A program made the translations under genes and the position numbers. From Streptomyces lunaelactis (GTDB taxonomy: Bacteria; Actinomycetota; Actinomycetes; Streptomycetales; Streptomycetaceae), in contig NZ_CP026304.1 of the NCBI RefSeq assembly GCF_003054555.1, positions 3,162,001 through 3,226,000 of the forward strand: a DNA stretch of 64,000 nucleotides, read 5' to 3'. The notes under the pieces were generated by a model. That model saw only the letters and a program-made list of their open reading frames with translations. It ran no database searches and was not told the origin of the DNA. This document shows positions 9,231 through 19,405 of the stretch, piece after piece (position 1 is the stretch's first letter; every line of letters begins with the position of its first letter).

Positions 9231-9827
9231 TCAGGCGCCGTCCGCGGCCGCCGCGAAGGCTCCGCAGGCCAGCCGGTGCAGCAGCACCGCCATCGCCGAA
9301 CGGTCCGGGAGGGCGCCGGGGCGGCCCAGGTGGGGCGTGGAGTTGAGCAGCCCGAACACGGCATGCACGGCGGCGCGCGCCTCTGCCTCGACGAGCGTCG
9401 GGTAGACCTTCCGCACCGCCTCCACCCACAACTCCACGTACTGCCGCTGCAGCTGCCGCACCAGCTTGCGGTCGCTGTCCCGGAGGCGGTCCAGCTCGCG
9501 GTCGTGCAGGGTGATGAGGGGGCGGTCGTCGAGTGCGAAGTCGATGTGTCCGTCGATGAGGGCGGCCAGCAGCACCGCGGGGTCGGCCGCCGACTCCTCG
9601 ACGCGCAGCCGGCCGCCGCTCAGCAGCCGCTCGCTGATGCCCACCAGCAGCTCGGCGAGCATCGCGTCCTTGCCGGGGAAGTGCCGGTAGAGGCCGGGTC
9701 CGCTGATGCCGACCGCCGCTCCTATCTCGTCGACACCGACGCCATGGAATCCGCGTTCGGCGAAGAGCCGGGCGGCCTCCCTGAGGATCTGCTCGCGGCG
9801 CGTCGGGGCATCCGTCCTGGTGCTCAT
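9231..9827 (-). CDS. TetR-family repressor of the adjacent acyl-CoA operon
   Basis: A TetR-family regulator of 198 residues if it starts at ATG 9827; an upstream TTG would add six residues. The HTH is visible in ARLFAERGFHGVGVDEIGAA followed by GISGPGLYRHFPGKDAML, and the C-terminal helical half is the ligand domain. It is divergent from the branched-chain acyl-CoA operon and separated from it by two near-identical operators, so it most likely represses that operon, and perhaps itself, with an acyl-CoA or related ligand as inducer. Confidence 0.88.
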   Translation of the reverse strand: MSTRTDAPTRREQILREAARLFAERGFHGVGVDEIGAAVGISGPGLYRHFPGKDAMLAELLVGISERLLSGGRLRVEESAADPAVLLAALIDGHIDFALDDRPLITLHDRELDRLRDSDRKLVRQLQRQYVELWVEAVRKVYPTLVEAEARAAVHAVFGLLNSTPHLGRPGALPDRSAMAVLLHRLACGAFAAAADGA

Positions 9828-9849
9828 GGCATTGATTCTAGACAAGGCT

Positions 9850-9894
9850 GTTAGCGCTCGTTAACCTGAAGGAAACGCGTTAACGCTCATTAAC
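9850..9894. promoter_or_regulatory. Twin TetR-type operators
   Basis: Two copies of GTTARCGCTCRTTAAC stand at 9850-9865 and 9879-9894, 29 bases apart start to start. Each is an imperfect palindrome with half-sites GTTAR and TTAAC. They lie between the TetR gene and the carboxylase operon. Confidence 0.7.
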
Positions 9895-9948
9895 TTATCC
9901 TCGTACGTAAGCGACAACGGAGTCGTACGGGCAAGGGGGCTCGACACG

Positions 9949-11565
<1,617 letters not shown>

Positions 11566-11573
11566 GGACCCAG

Positions 11574-13679
11574 ATGTTCAGCACTGTCCTGGTCGCCAAC
11601 CGCGGCGAGATCGCGGTCCGCGTCATCCGTACGCTGCGGACGCTGGGCGTGCGCTCGGTGGCCGTGTTCAGCGACGCGGACGCGGACGCCCGGCATGTAC
11701 GGGAGGCGGACACGGCGGTCCGTATCGGCCCCGCGTCCGCCGCCGAGAGCTACCTCTCCATCGACCGTCTGCTGGACGCGGCGGCGCGTACGGGCGCGGA
11801 GGCGGTCCACCCGGGCTACGGCTTCCTCGCCGAGAACGCGGCGTTCGCGCGGGCGTGCGCGGAGGCGGGCCTGGCCTTCATCGGGCCGCCGGCCTCGGCG
11901 ATCTCGCTGATGGGCGACAAGATCCGCGCGAAGGAGACGGTGCAGGCGGCGGGCGTCCCGGTCGTGCCGGGCTCGTCCGGATCCGGCCTGACCGACGATC
12001 AACTCGCCGACGCGGCACGCGAGATCGGCATGCCGGTGCTGCTGAAGCCCTCGGCGGGCGGCGGCGGCAAGGGCATGCGGCTCACCCGGGTCGAGTCTGC
12101 GCTGCTGGAGGAGATCGCCGCGGCCCGGCGCGAGGCCCGCGCCTCCTTCGGCGATGACACGCTGCTGGTGGAGCGGTGGATCGACCGCCCCCGGCACATC
12201 GAGATCCAGGTCCTGGCGGACGGCCATGGCCATGTGGTCCATCTCGGTGAGCGCGAGTGCTCGCTGCAGCGCCGCCACCAGAAGATCATCGAGGAGGCGC
12301 CGAGCGTCCTGCTGGACGAGAAGACCCGGGCCGCGATGGGTTCCGCCGCCGTGGAGGCGGCCCGCTCGTGCGGCTATGTCGGCGCGGGGACGGTGGAGTT
12401 CATCGTCCCGGGCAGCGACCCGTCCTCGTACTACTTCATGGAGATGAACACGCGCCTCCAGGTCGAGCACCCGGTGACGGAGCTGGTCGTGTCGATTGCG
12501 GGGGGCGGCCTGGACCTGGTGGAGTGGCAGCTGCGGGTGGCGGCCGGCGAGCAACTGCCCTTCGCCCAGGAGGACATCAGTCTCACGGGCCACGCGATCG
12601 AGGCCCGTATCTGCGCCGAGGACCCGTCGCGGGGCTTCCTGCCGTCGGGCGGCACGGTCCTGGCCCTGCACGAGCCGCAGGGCGACGGAGCGCGCACCGA
12701 CTCGGGCCTCACCGAGGGCACGGAGGTCGGCAGCCTGTACGACCCGATGCTGTCCAAGGTCATCGCGTACGGCCCCGACCGCCCGACGGCCCTGCGCAAG
12801 CTGCGCGCGGCCCTGGCGGACACGGTCACCCTCGGCGTCCCGACGAACGCGGGCTTCCTGCGCCGCCTGCTGGCCCACGAGTCGGTGGTGGCAGGGGACT
12901 TGGACACGGGGCTGGTGGAGCGGGAGGCGGACGGCCTGGTGCCGGAGGGGGTTCCGGACGAGGTGTACGCGGCGGCGGCGCTGCTGCGGGCCGGGGTGGG
13001 TGCCCCGGCCGCGCCCGGCTGGGTCGACCCGTTCTCGGTCCCGACCGGCTGGCGCCTCGGCGGCGAACCGGCCTGGACGGTCCACCACTTCCGCGTCCCG
13101 GGCCAGGAGCCGGTCGAGGTGCGCACCCGCCCGTCGGGCCGGTCCGTGGAGCTCCTCCTCGGCGCAGCCGGGCAGTCGGTACCGGCACACCCAGCCCCTG
13201 GGGGTTCCCCCGGACGAAGTCCGGGGGAGTTCGAGGACCGGGGTCCGGGGCAGCGCCCCGCCGCACCCACCCGCACCCGGCTCCTCACCGCCACCCCCAC
13301 CCGCGTCACCCTCGAACTCGACCGCGTCACCCACACCTTCACGTACGCCCCCTCCCCGGAAGGGACCTGGCTCGGCCGGGACGGCGACTCCTGGCACCTC
13401 CAGGACCACGACCCCGTCGAGGCCTCCCTGAGCGGCGCCGCCCACGCGGGGGCCGACACCCTCGCCGCGCCCATGCCCGGGACCGTCACCGTCGTCAAGG
13501 TCGCCGTCGGGGACGAGGTCGACGCCGGGCAGAGTCTGCTCGTCGTCGAGGCCATGAAGATGGAGCACGTCATCTCCGCCCCGCACGCCGGCACCGTCAC
13601 CGAGCTCGATGTGACCGCGGGCTCCACCGTCGCCATGGACCAGATCCTGGCGGTCGTCACCCCGAGGGAGGAAGCATGA
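11574..13679 (+). CDS. accC: Acyl-CoA carboxylase biotin-containing alpha subunit
   Basis: A 701-residue protein with a biotin carboxylase domain (ANRGEIAVR at the N-terminus, the ATP-grasp loop SAGGGGKGM near 160, EMNTRLQVEHPVTE near 290) and a C-terminal biotin carrier domain with VVEAMKMEHV near residue 657, whose Lys carries biotin. ATG 11574 is preferred, with GAGG eight bases upstream; a GTG at 11562 is also possible. Residues about 540-563 are a Pro/Gly/Arg-rich stretch encoded by a hairpin-forming repeat like those found between genes nearby, an in-frame insertion in the linker before the biotin carrier. The stop overlaps the lyase start (ATGA). Confidence 0.9.
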   Translation: MFSTVLVANRGEIAVRVIRTLRTLGVRSVAVFSDADADARHVREADTAVRIGPASAAESYLSIDRLLDAAARTGAEAVHPGYGFLAENAAFARACAEAGLAFIGPPASAISLMGDKIRAKETVQAAGVPVVPGSSGSGLTDDQLADAAREIGMPVLLKPSAGGGGKGMRLTRVESALLEEIAAARREARASFGDDTLLVERWIDRPRHIEIQVLADGHGHVVHLGERECSLQRRHQKIIEEAPSVLLDEKTRAAMGSAAVEAARSCGYVGAGTVEFIVPGSDPSSYYFMEMNTRLQVEHPVTELVVSIAGGGLDLVEWQLRVAAGEQLPFAQEDISLTGHAIEARICAEDPSRGFLPSGGTVLALHEPQGDGARTDSGLTEGTEVGSLYDPMLSKVIAYGPDRPTALRKLRAALADTVTLGVPTNAGFLRRLLAHESVVAGDLDTGLVEREADGLVPEGVPDEVYAAAALLRAGVGAPAAPGWVDPFSVPTGWRLGGEPAWTVHHFRVPGQEPVEVRTRPSGRSVELLLGAAGQSVPAHPAPGGSPGRSPGEFEDRGPGQRPAAPTRTRLLTATPTRVTLELDRVTHTFTYAPSPEGTWLGRDGDSWHLQDHDPVEASLSGAAHAGADTLAAPMPGTVTVVKVAVGDEVDAGQSLLVVEAMKMEHVISAPHAGTVTELDVTAGSTVAMDQILAVVTPREEA
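13201..13263. repeat. Intergenic-type hairpin repeat inserted inside the carboxylase alpha gene
   Basis: A perfect 9-base stem CCCCCGGAC/GTCCGGGGG (13207-13215 and 13219-13227, loop GAA) is followed by CCGGGGTCCGGGGCAGCGCC, the same kind of sequence seen at 23010-23156, 55662-55680 and 60731-60770. Here it is read through in frame. Confidence 0.7.
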
Positions 13680-14614
13680 CCGACGGGCTGCCCATGGCCG
13701 TACCCGTACAGGGTCTGCCGCCCCGCGTCCGTATCCACGAGGTCGGCGCGCGCGACGGGCTGCAGAACGAGAAGACCGTCGTACCGACCGAGGTGAAGGC
13801 GGAGTTCATCCACCGGCTCGCCGGCGCCGGCCTGACCACGATCGAGGCGACCAGCTTCGTCCACCCCAAGTGGGTGCCCCAACTGGCCGACGCCGAGCAG
13901 CTGTTCCCGCAGCTCGGCGACATCCCGGGCGTCGCCCTGCCCGTCCTCGTACCGAACGAGCGCGGTCTGGAGCGGGCCACCGCCCTCGGTGCGCGCCGGA
14001 TCGCCGTGTTCGGGAGCGCGACCGAGACCTTCGCGCAGCGCAATCTCAACCGCGGCGTCGACGAGTCGCTCGCCATGTTCGAGCCGGTCGTCGCCAAGGC
14101 CCGCGCCGACAAGATCCACGTCCGCGGCTATCTCTCGATGTGCTTCGGCGACCCGTGGGAGGGCCCGGTCCCGGTCCACCAGGTCGTCCGGGTCGCCAAG
14201 CAGCTGCTCGACCTCGGCTGCGACGAGCTGAGCCTGGGCGACACCATCGGCGTGGCCACCCCCGGCCATGTGCAGAGCCTGCTCGCCGAGCTCAACGAGG
14301 AGGGCGTGCCCACCTCCGCGATCGGTGTGCACTTCCACGACACCTACGGGCAGGCGCTCGCCAACACCTTCGCCGCGCTGCAGCACGGCGTGAGCACCGT
14401 GGACGCCTCCGCGGGCGGCCTCGGCGGCTGCCCTTACGCGAAGAGCGCGACCGGAAACCTCGCCACCGAAGACCTCGTGTGGATGCTCGACGGCCTCGGT
14501 ATCGAAACCGGGGTCGATCTCGGCCGGCTCACCGCCACGAGCGTGTGGATGGCCGGACAGCTGGGCCGTCCCAGCCCCTCCCGCACCGTACGTGCCCTCT
14601 CCCACAAGGAGTGA
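13676..14614 (+). CDS. hmgL: Hydroxymethylglutaryl-CoA lyase
   Basis: A 312-residue HMGL-like enzyme that cleaves 3-hydroxy-3-methylglutaryl-CoA to acetyl-CoA and acetoacetate, the last step of leucine breakdown. The catalytic and metal-binding motifs are seen: EVGARDGLQNE (near 22), HFHDTYGQALANT (near 221) and the catalytic loop GGLGGCPYAKSATGN (near 250) with its Cys. The start is ATG 13676 within the ATGA overlap with the carboxylase alpha gene. The in-frame open stretch upstream belongs to a shadow frame. Confidence 0.92.
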   Translation: MTDGLPMAVPVQGLPPRVRIHEVGARDGLQNEKTVVPTEVKAEFIHRLAGAGLTTIEATSFVHPKWVPQLADAEQLFPQLGDIPGVALPVLVPNERGLERATALGARRIAVFGSATETFAQRNLNRGVDESLAMFEPVVAKARADKIHVRGYLSMCFGDPWEGPVPVHQVVRVAKQLLDLGCDELSLGDTIGVATPGHVQSLLAELNEEGVPTSAIGVHFHDTYGQALANTFAALQHGVSTVDASAGGLGGCPYAKSATGNLATEDLVWMLDGLGIETGVDLGRLTATSVWMAGQLGRPSPSRTVRALSHKE

Positions 14615-14621
14615 CTCACCC

Positions 14622-15782
14622 ATGCCCCTGGACCACCGGCTCACACCTGAGCACGAGGAACTCCGCCGCACCGTCGAGCAGTTCGCACACGATGTGATCG
14701 CTCCAAAGATCGGCGACTTCTACGAGCGCCATGAGTTCCCGTACGAGATCGTCCGCGAGATGGGCCGCATGGGCCTGTTCGGACTGCCCTTCCCCGAGGA
14801 GTACGGCGGCATGGGCGGCGACTATCTCGCGCTCGGCATCGCCCTCGAGGAGCTGGCACGCGTCGACTCGTCCGTCGCGATCACACTCGAGGCGGGCGTC
14901 TCGCTGGGCGCCATGCCGGTCTACCGCTTCGGCACCGAGGAGCAGAAGCGGGAGTGGCTGCCGCGGCTCTGCTCGGGCGAGCTGCTGGGCGCGTTCGGGC
15001 TGACCGAGCCGGGCGCGGGATCGGACGCGGGCGGCACCCGGACGACGGCCGTCCGGGACGGCGACGAGTGGGTGATCAACGGCTCCAAGTGCTTCATCAC
15101 CAACTCCGGTACGGACATCACGGGCCTGGTGACGGTCACGGCGGTCACCGGCCGCACCGAGGACGGCAAGCCGCTGATCTCCTCGATCATCGTCCCGTCC
15201 GGTACCCCCGGCTTCACGGTGGCCGCGCCCTACTCCAAGGTCGGGTGGAACGCCTCGGACACCCGCGAGCTGTCCTTCGCGGACGTCCGCGTCCCGGTGG
15301 CGAACCTGCTGGGCGAGGAGGGCCGCGGATACGCCCAGTTCCTGCGCATCCTCGACGAGGGCCGGATCGCCATCTCGGCACTCGCGACGGGCCTCGCGCA
15401 GGGCTGTGTGGACGAGTCCGTGAAGTACGCGAAGGAGCGGCACGCCTTCGGGCGGCCGATCGGCGCGAACCAGGCGATCCAGTTCAAGATCGCCGACATG
15501 GAGATGCGGGCGCACATGGCCCGGGTGGGCTGGCGCGACGCGGCGTCCCGGCTGGTGCAGGGCGAGCCGTTCAAGAAGGAGGCGGCGCTGGCGAAGCTGT
15601 ACTCGTCGACGGTGGCGGTGGACAACGCCCGCGAGGCCACCCAGATCCACGGTGGCTACGGCTTCATGAACGAGTACCCGGTGGCCAGGATGTGGCGCGA
15701 CTCCAAGATCCTGGAGATCGGCGAGGGCACGAGCGAGGTCCAGCGGATGCTGATCGCCCGCGAGTTGGGCCTGTCCGGCTGA
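14622..15782 (+). CDS. acdH: Acyl-CoA dehydrogenase for branched-chain acyl-CoA
   Basis: A 386-residue acyl-CoA dehydrogenase. ATG 14622 has AAGGAG about ten bases upstream. FAD and substrate segments LTEPGAGSDAGG and GSKCFITNSG, and the C-terminal IHGGYGFMNEYP and EGTSEVQRM segments are present. The position in the operon and its relation to AcdH of Streptomyces point to isovaleryl-CoA and related branched-chain acyl-CoAs as substrates. It is the last gene of the operon, closed by a strong terminator. Confidence 0.9.
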   Translation: MPLDHRLTPEHEELRRTVEQFAHDVIAPKIGDFYERHEFPYEIVREMGRMGLFGLPFPEEYGGMGGDYLALGIALEELARVDSSVAITLEAGVSLGAMPVYRFGTEEQKREWLPRLCSGELLGAFGLTEPGAGSDAGGTRTTAVRDGDEWVINGSKCFITNSGTDITGLVTVTAVTGRTEDGKPLISSIIVPSGTPGFTVAAPYSKVGWNASDTRELSFADVRVPVANLLGEEGRGYAQFLRILDEGRIAISALATGLAQGCVDESVKYAKERHAFGRPIGANQAIQFKIADMEMRAHMARVGWRDAASRLVQGEPFKKEAALAKLYSSTVAVDNAREATQIHGGYGFMNEYPVARMWRDSKILEIGEGTSEVQRMLIARELGLSG

Positions 15783-15791
15783 CACCGGCGT

Positions 15792-15834
15792 GAACCGGGG
15801 GGCGACGCGGTCCGCGTCGCCCCCCGGTTCGGTT
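15792..15834 (+). terminator. Rho-independent-type terminator of the carboxylase/acdH operon
   Basis: A perfect 17-base stem (15792-15808 with 15814-15830) with a GGTCC loop is followed by GGTTTG. It begins nine bases after the acdH stop. Confidence 0.85.
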
Positions 15835-15893
15835 TGTCCGCAATCAACCGACGGGCTCGACGTGCGGGCGGAGGCCGCCCCCTGGACAGCAGG

Positions 15894-15912
15894 TGAGGTT
15901 AGGCTAACCTAT
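15894..15912. promoter_or_regulatory. Iron box upstream of desE
   Basis: TGAGGTTAGGCTAACCTAT is a close match to the DmdR/IdeR iron box TTAGGTTAGGCTCACCTAA. It implies repression of desE when iron is plentiful. Confidence 0.85.
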
Positions 15913-15963
15913 CTTCGAACTGCCCAGTGGCCGAACCCGGCACGTACGAAAGCGGACATCATC

Positions 15964-16989
15964 ATGCCCAACGCCCGAGCTTCCCATCTCTCCCGTCGCG
16001 GCCTGCTCGCCGCGGGCAGCGCCCTCGGGCTCGGCGCCGCACTCGCCGCCTGCGGCAGCAGCGACGACAAGGGCAACGCGGGCAAGGCCGCCGAGAAGTC
16101 GGGTCCCTGGACCTTCACGGACGACCGCGGCACGAAGGTCTCACTGAAGGCCGCCCCGAAGAACATCGTCGCCTTCACCGGCACCGCCGCCGCGCTTCAC
16201 GACTACGGCGTCGAGGTCAAGGGCGTCTTCGGCCCGACGAAGACCAAGGACGGCAAGGCCGACGTCCAGGCCGGCGATCTCGACATCAGCAAGGTCAAGA
16301 TCATCGGCAATGTCTACGGCGAGTTCAACATCGAGCAGTACGCGGCCCTCGGCCCCGAGCTGCTGATCACCAACCAGTGGGCGAAGAACGACCCCTGGTA
16401 CGTGCCGCCGCAGTCCAAGGACAAGATCATGAAGGTCGCCCCCAGCGTGCTGCTGTGGGCGGCGGAGACCACGATGGCGAAGGCCCTCCAGCGCCACGCG
16501 GAGCTCGCCGAGTCCCTCGGCGGCGACGTCAAGGGCAAGAAGACTGCCGACGCCAAGGCCCGCTTCGAGAAGGCCGCCGGCCGGCTGCGCGCGGCCGCCA
16601 AGGCCAAGCCGAACCTCAAGGTCCTGATCGGCTCCGGCAGCCAGGAGCTCTTCTACGTCTCCGTCCCGAAGATGTCCGCCGACACGCTCTACTTCCAGGA
16701 GCTGGGTGTGAAGTTCGTCGAGCCGAAGCCGGACGCCCAGGGCTTCTTCGAGGGACTCAGCTGGGAGAACGCCGGCAAGTACGGCGCCGACATCATCATC
16801 CTGGACAACCGCACCGGGACCCTCCAGCCCGAGTCCCTGGCATCCAAGCCGACCTGGGCCAAGCTGCCCGCCGTCAAGGCCGGCCAGGTCATCCCGCGTG
16901 TCACCGAGCCGATCTACTCCTACGACAAGTGCGCGCCGATCCTCGAGGAATTCGCCAAGGCCATCGAGAGCGCGAAGAAGGTCGCCTGA
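15964..16989 (+). CDS. desE: Ferric-siderophore-binding lipoprotein DesE
   Basis: A 341-residue solute-binding protein for an iron-siderophore ABC importer. The N-terminus has a twin-arginine-like SRRGLLAAG followed by a hydrophobic stretch and the lipobox LAAC, so it is probably a Tat-exported lipoprotein. The mature part has the Fe3+/B12-type binding fold (for example TNQWAKNDPWYVPP). The start ATG at 15964 follows the iron box by about 50 bases. An in-frame stretch upstream of it is noncoding leader. It is the first gene of desEF next to desABCD, so ferrioxamine uptake is the expected job. The ABC permease is not in this window. Confidence 0.9.
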   Translation: MPNARASHLSRRGLLAAGSALGLGAALAACGSSDDKGNAGKAAEKSGPWTFTDDRGTKVSLKAAPKNIVAFTGTAAALHDYGVEVKGVFGPTKTKDGKADVQAGDLDISKVKIIGNVYGEFNIEQYAALGPELLITNQWAKNDPWYVPPQSKDKIMKVAPSVLLWAAETTMAKALQRHAELAESLGGDVKGKKTADAKARFEKAAGRLRAAAKAKPNLKVLIGSGSQELFYVSVPKMSADTLYFQELGVKFVEPKPDAQGFFEGLSWENAGKYGADIIILDNRTGTLQPESLASKPTWAKLPAVKAGQVIPRVTEPIYSYDKCAPILEEFAKAIESAKKVA

Positions 16990-16991
16990 CC

Positions 16992-17849
16992 ATGACGACG
17001 ACGGCCGAGCTCGCCCCGTTCCGCTTCTTCGGCCTGCAGGTGGTGCGGACTAGGCGGCTCGGCCCGTCCATGGTCCGCGTCACCTTCGGCGGAGAGTCCC
17101 TCAGGGAGTTCGCCGCCGGAGGCCGCGACCAGTCCCTCTCGCTGTTCCTGCCGCACCCCGGCCAGGACGAACCGGTCGTGCCGGTGGACCCGGGCGGAGA
17201 CCTCTACGCGACGCTCGGCGCCTGGCGGGCCATGCCCGAGGGCATACGGGCCGTCATGCGCTCGTACACCGTGCGGGAGCAGCGCCGCGAACCGGCCGAG
17301 GTCGACATCGACTTCGCGATCCACGCCGACGGCGGGCCCGCCTGCCGCTGGGCGAGCGCGGCGAGGACCGGCGACCGCGTTATGGTCCTCGGCCCGGCCG
17401 TCGCCGACAACACCGCCGTGCGCTGCCGTCCGCCCGAGGGCACCGACTGGGTGCTGATCTGGGCCGACGAAACGTCCCTGCCTGCCGCCGCGGCGATCCT
17501 GGAGTGGCTGCCGGCCGGCCTGAAGGCCCGGGTCTGGCTCGAGGTGCAGCACACCGAGGACCGCCAGGACCTGAGGACCGCCGCGGACGCGCGGATCACC
17601 TGGCTCGTACGGAACGAGGGCGCGCCGTCCGCCCTGGAGGCCGTCAGCGCCGCCGAGTTGCCCGAGGGCGTCCCGTACGCCTGGATCGCGGGCGAGTCGG
17701 GGAGCGTGAAGGCGCTGCGCCGCCATCTCGTGCGCGAGCGTGAAATCGACCGCCGCCGGGTCACGTTCGTCGGCTACTGGAAGCAGGGAGTCAGCGAGGA
17801 CGGCCTCCGCGAGGAGGCCGAAACCGCGGGCGGGGCTGCCGACATGTGA
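16992..17849 (+). CDS. desF: Siderophore-interacting flavoprotein (ferric-siderophore reductase) DesF
   Basis: A 285-residue protein of the SIP (siderophore-interacting protein) family. It has an FAD-binding segment MRSYTVREQR near residue 90, a NAD(P)H-domain segment AWIAGESGSVKALRRHL near 230 and the C-terminal signature GYWKQG. It should reduce Fe(III) from imported ferrioxamine in the cytoplasm. It starts two bases after the desE stop, so the two are co-transcribed. Confidence 0.88.
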   Translation: MTTTAELAPFRFFGLQVVRTRRLGPSMVRVTFGGESLREFAAGGRDQSLSLFLPHPGQDEPVVPVDPGGDLYATLGAWRAMPEGIRAVMRSYTVREQRREPAEVDIDFAIHADGGPACRWASAARTGDRVMVLGPAVADNTAVRCRPPEGTDWVLIWADETSLPAAAAILEWLPAGLKARVWLEVQHTEDRQDLRTAADARITWLVRNEGAPSALEAVSAAELPEGVPYAWIAGESGSVKALRRHLVREREIDRRRVTFVGYWKQGVSEDGLREEAETAGGAADM

Positions 17850-17903
17850 ACAACGGCATAACAGCCGTGCCCCCAGGGGGGCGAGGAACTGCTGGCGTGA
17901 AAG

Positions 17904-17922
17904 TTAGGTTAGGCTAACCTAA
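17904..17922. promoter_or_regulatory. Iron box upstream of desA
   Basis: TTAGGTTAGGCTAACCTAA is a perfect 19-base palindrome and a near-consensus iron box, 41 bases before the desA start. It implies iron-dependent repression of desABCD. Confidence 0.93.
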
Positions 17923-17962
17923 CCTCGGCACCTCGCCCCCCTCGCTTGTCCGGAGGACTTGC

Positions 17963-19405
17963 ATGCGCTCGCACCTGCTCAATGACGTAACGGCGGAGAG
18001 CTACCGGCGCTCCGTGACCGAAGGAGTCGAGCGGGTGGCGATGCGACTCGCCACAACCCGGCGGCCGTTCACCGGTGTGACCCCGGACGAGCTCGCCCCG
18101 GTCATCTCCGCCGTCGACCTCGACCAGCCGCTGGGCAACGCCTCCGCCGCCCTCGACGAGCTGGAGCGCGTCTATCTGCGCGACGCCGTCTACTTCCACC
18201 ACCCCCGCTACCTCGGCCACCTCAACTGCCCGGTCGTCATCCCGGCCGTCCTCGGCGAGGCCGTGCTCTCAGCGGTCAACTCCTCGCTCGACACCTGGGA
18301 CCAGAGCGCCGGCGGCACCCTCATCGAGCGCCGCCTCATCGACTGGACCGCACAGCGGATCGGCCTCGGCCCCGCGGCCGACGGTGTCTTCACCAGCGGC
18401 GGCACCCAGTCCAACCTCCAGGCGCTGCTGCTCGCACGCCAGGAGGCCAAGACGTCGGACCTCGCGAAACTGCGTATCTTCTCCTCCGAGTGCAGCCACT
18501 TCAGCGTGCAGAAGTCCGCGACACTGCTCGGGCTCGGACCCGACGCCGTCGTCGCAGTCCCCGTCGACCGCAACAAGCGGATGCAGACGGTGGCACTCGC
18601 CGCCGAACTGGAGCGCTGCGCACAGCAGGGCCTGGTCCCCATGGCCGTCGTCGCGACCGCCGGCACCACCGACTTCGGCTCCATCGACCCGCTGCCCGAG
18701 ATCGCCGAGCTGGCGGAGCAGTACGGGACCTGGATGCATGTGGACGCGGCGTACGGCTGCGGACTGCTGGCCTCCCCCACCCGCCGCCATCTCCTGGACG
18801 GCATCGAGCACGCCGACTCGGTCACCGTGGACTACCACAAGTCCTTCTTCCAGCCGGTGAGTTCGTCCGCCGTACTGGTACGGGACGGAGCCACGCTCGG
18901 CCACGCCACGTACCACGCGGACTATCTCAACCCGCTGCGCACCATCGAGGAGAGAATCCCCAACCAGGTCGACAAGTCGCTGCAGACCACGCGCCGCTTC
19001 GACGCGCTCAAGCTGTGGATGACGCTGCGCGTGATGGGCGCCGACGGTGTCGGGCAGCTCTTCGACGAGGTCTGCGACCTGGCAGCCGACGGCTGGGAGC
19101 TGCTCGCCGCCGACCCGCGCTACGACGTCGTCGTGGCGCCGCAGCTGTCCACGCTGGTCTACCGCTACATCCCCGAGGCCATCACCAGCCCCACCCTGAT
19201 CGACCGGGCCAACCTCTATGCCCGCAAGGCGCTGTTCGCGTCCGGCGAGGCCGTGGTCGCGGGCACCAAGGTCGGCGGCCGCCAGTACCTGAAGTTCACC
19301 CTGCTCAACCCCGAAACGACGACCGACGACATCGCCGCCGTACTCGATCTGATCGCCGGCCATGCCGAGCAGTACCTGGGAGAGAATCTTGTCCACGCCT
19401 CGTGA
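17963..19405 (+). CDS. desA: Lysine decarboxylase DesA (PLP, group II)
   Basis: A 480-residue PLP-dependent decarboxylase that makes cadaverine from lysine, the first step of desferrioxamine assembly. The cofactor-binding Lys is in [11 protein letters not shown] (about residue 293), preceded by [10 protein letters not shown] with the Asp that pairs with the pyridine nitrogen. ATG 17963 has CGGAGGA at good spacing. It starts the biosynthetic operon desABCD; desB overlaps its 3' end by 17 bases. Confidence 0.93.
   Translation: MRSHLLNDVTAESYRRSVTEGVERVAMRLATTRRPFTGVTPDELAPVISAVDLDQPLGNASAALDELERVYLRDAVYFHHPRYLGHLNCPVVIPAVLGEAVLSAVNSSLDTWDQSAGGTLIERRLIDWTAQRIGLGPAADGVFTSGGTQSNLQALLLARQEAKTSDLAKLRIFSSECSHFSVQKSATLLGLGPDAVVAVPVDRNKRMQTVALAAELERCAQQGLVPMAVVATAGTTDFGSIDPLPEIAELAEQYGTWMHVDAAYGCGLLASPTRRHLLDGIEHADSVTVDYHKSFFQPVSSSAVLVRDGATLGHATYHADYLNPLRTIEERIPNQVDKSLQTTRRFDALKLWMTLRVMGADGVGQLFDEVCDLAADGWELLAADPRYDVVVAPQLSTLVYRYIPEAITSPTLIDRANLYARKALFASGEAVVAGTKVGGRQYLKFTLLNPETTTDDIAAVLDLIAGHAEQYLGENLVHAS

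Noticed and set aside
12257..13675. Open frame upstream of the HMG-CoA lyase suggesting a fusion protein
   Set aside because: This stretch is an alternative frame of the carboxylase alpha gene; the lyase starts at the ATGA overlap.
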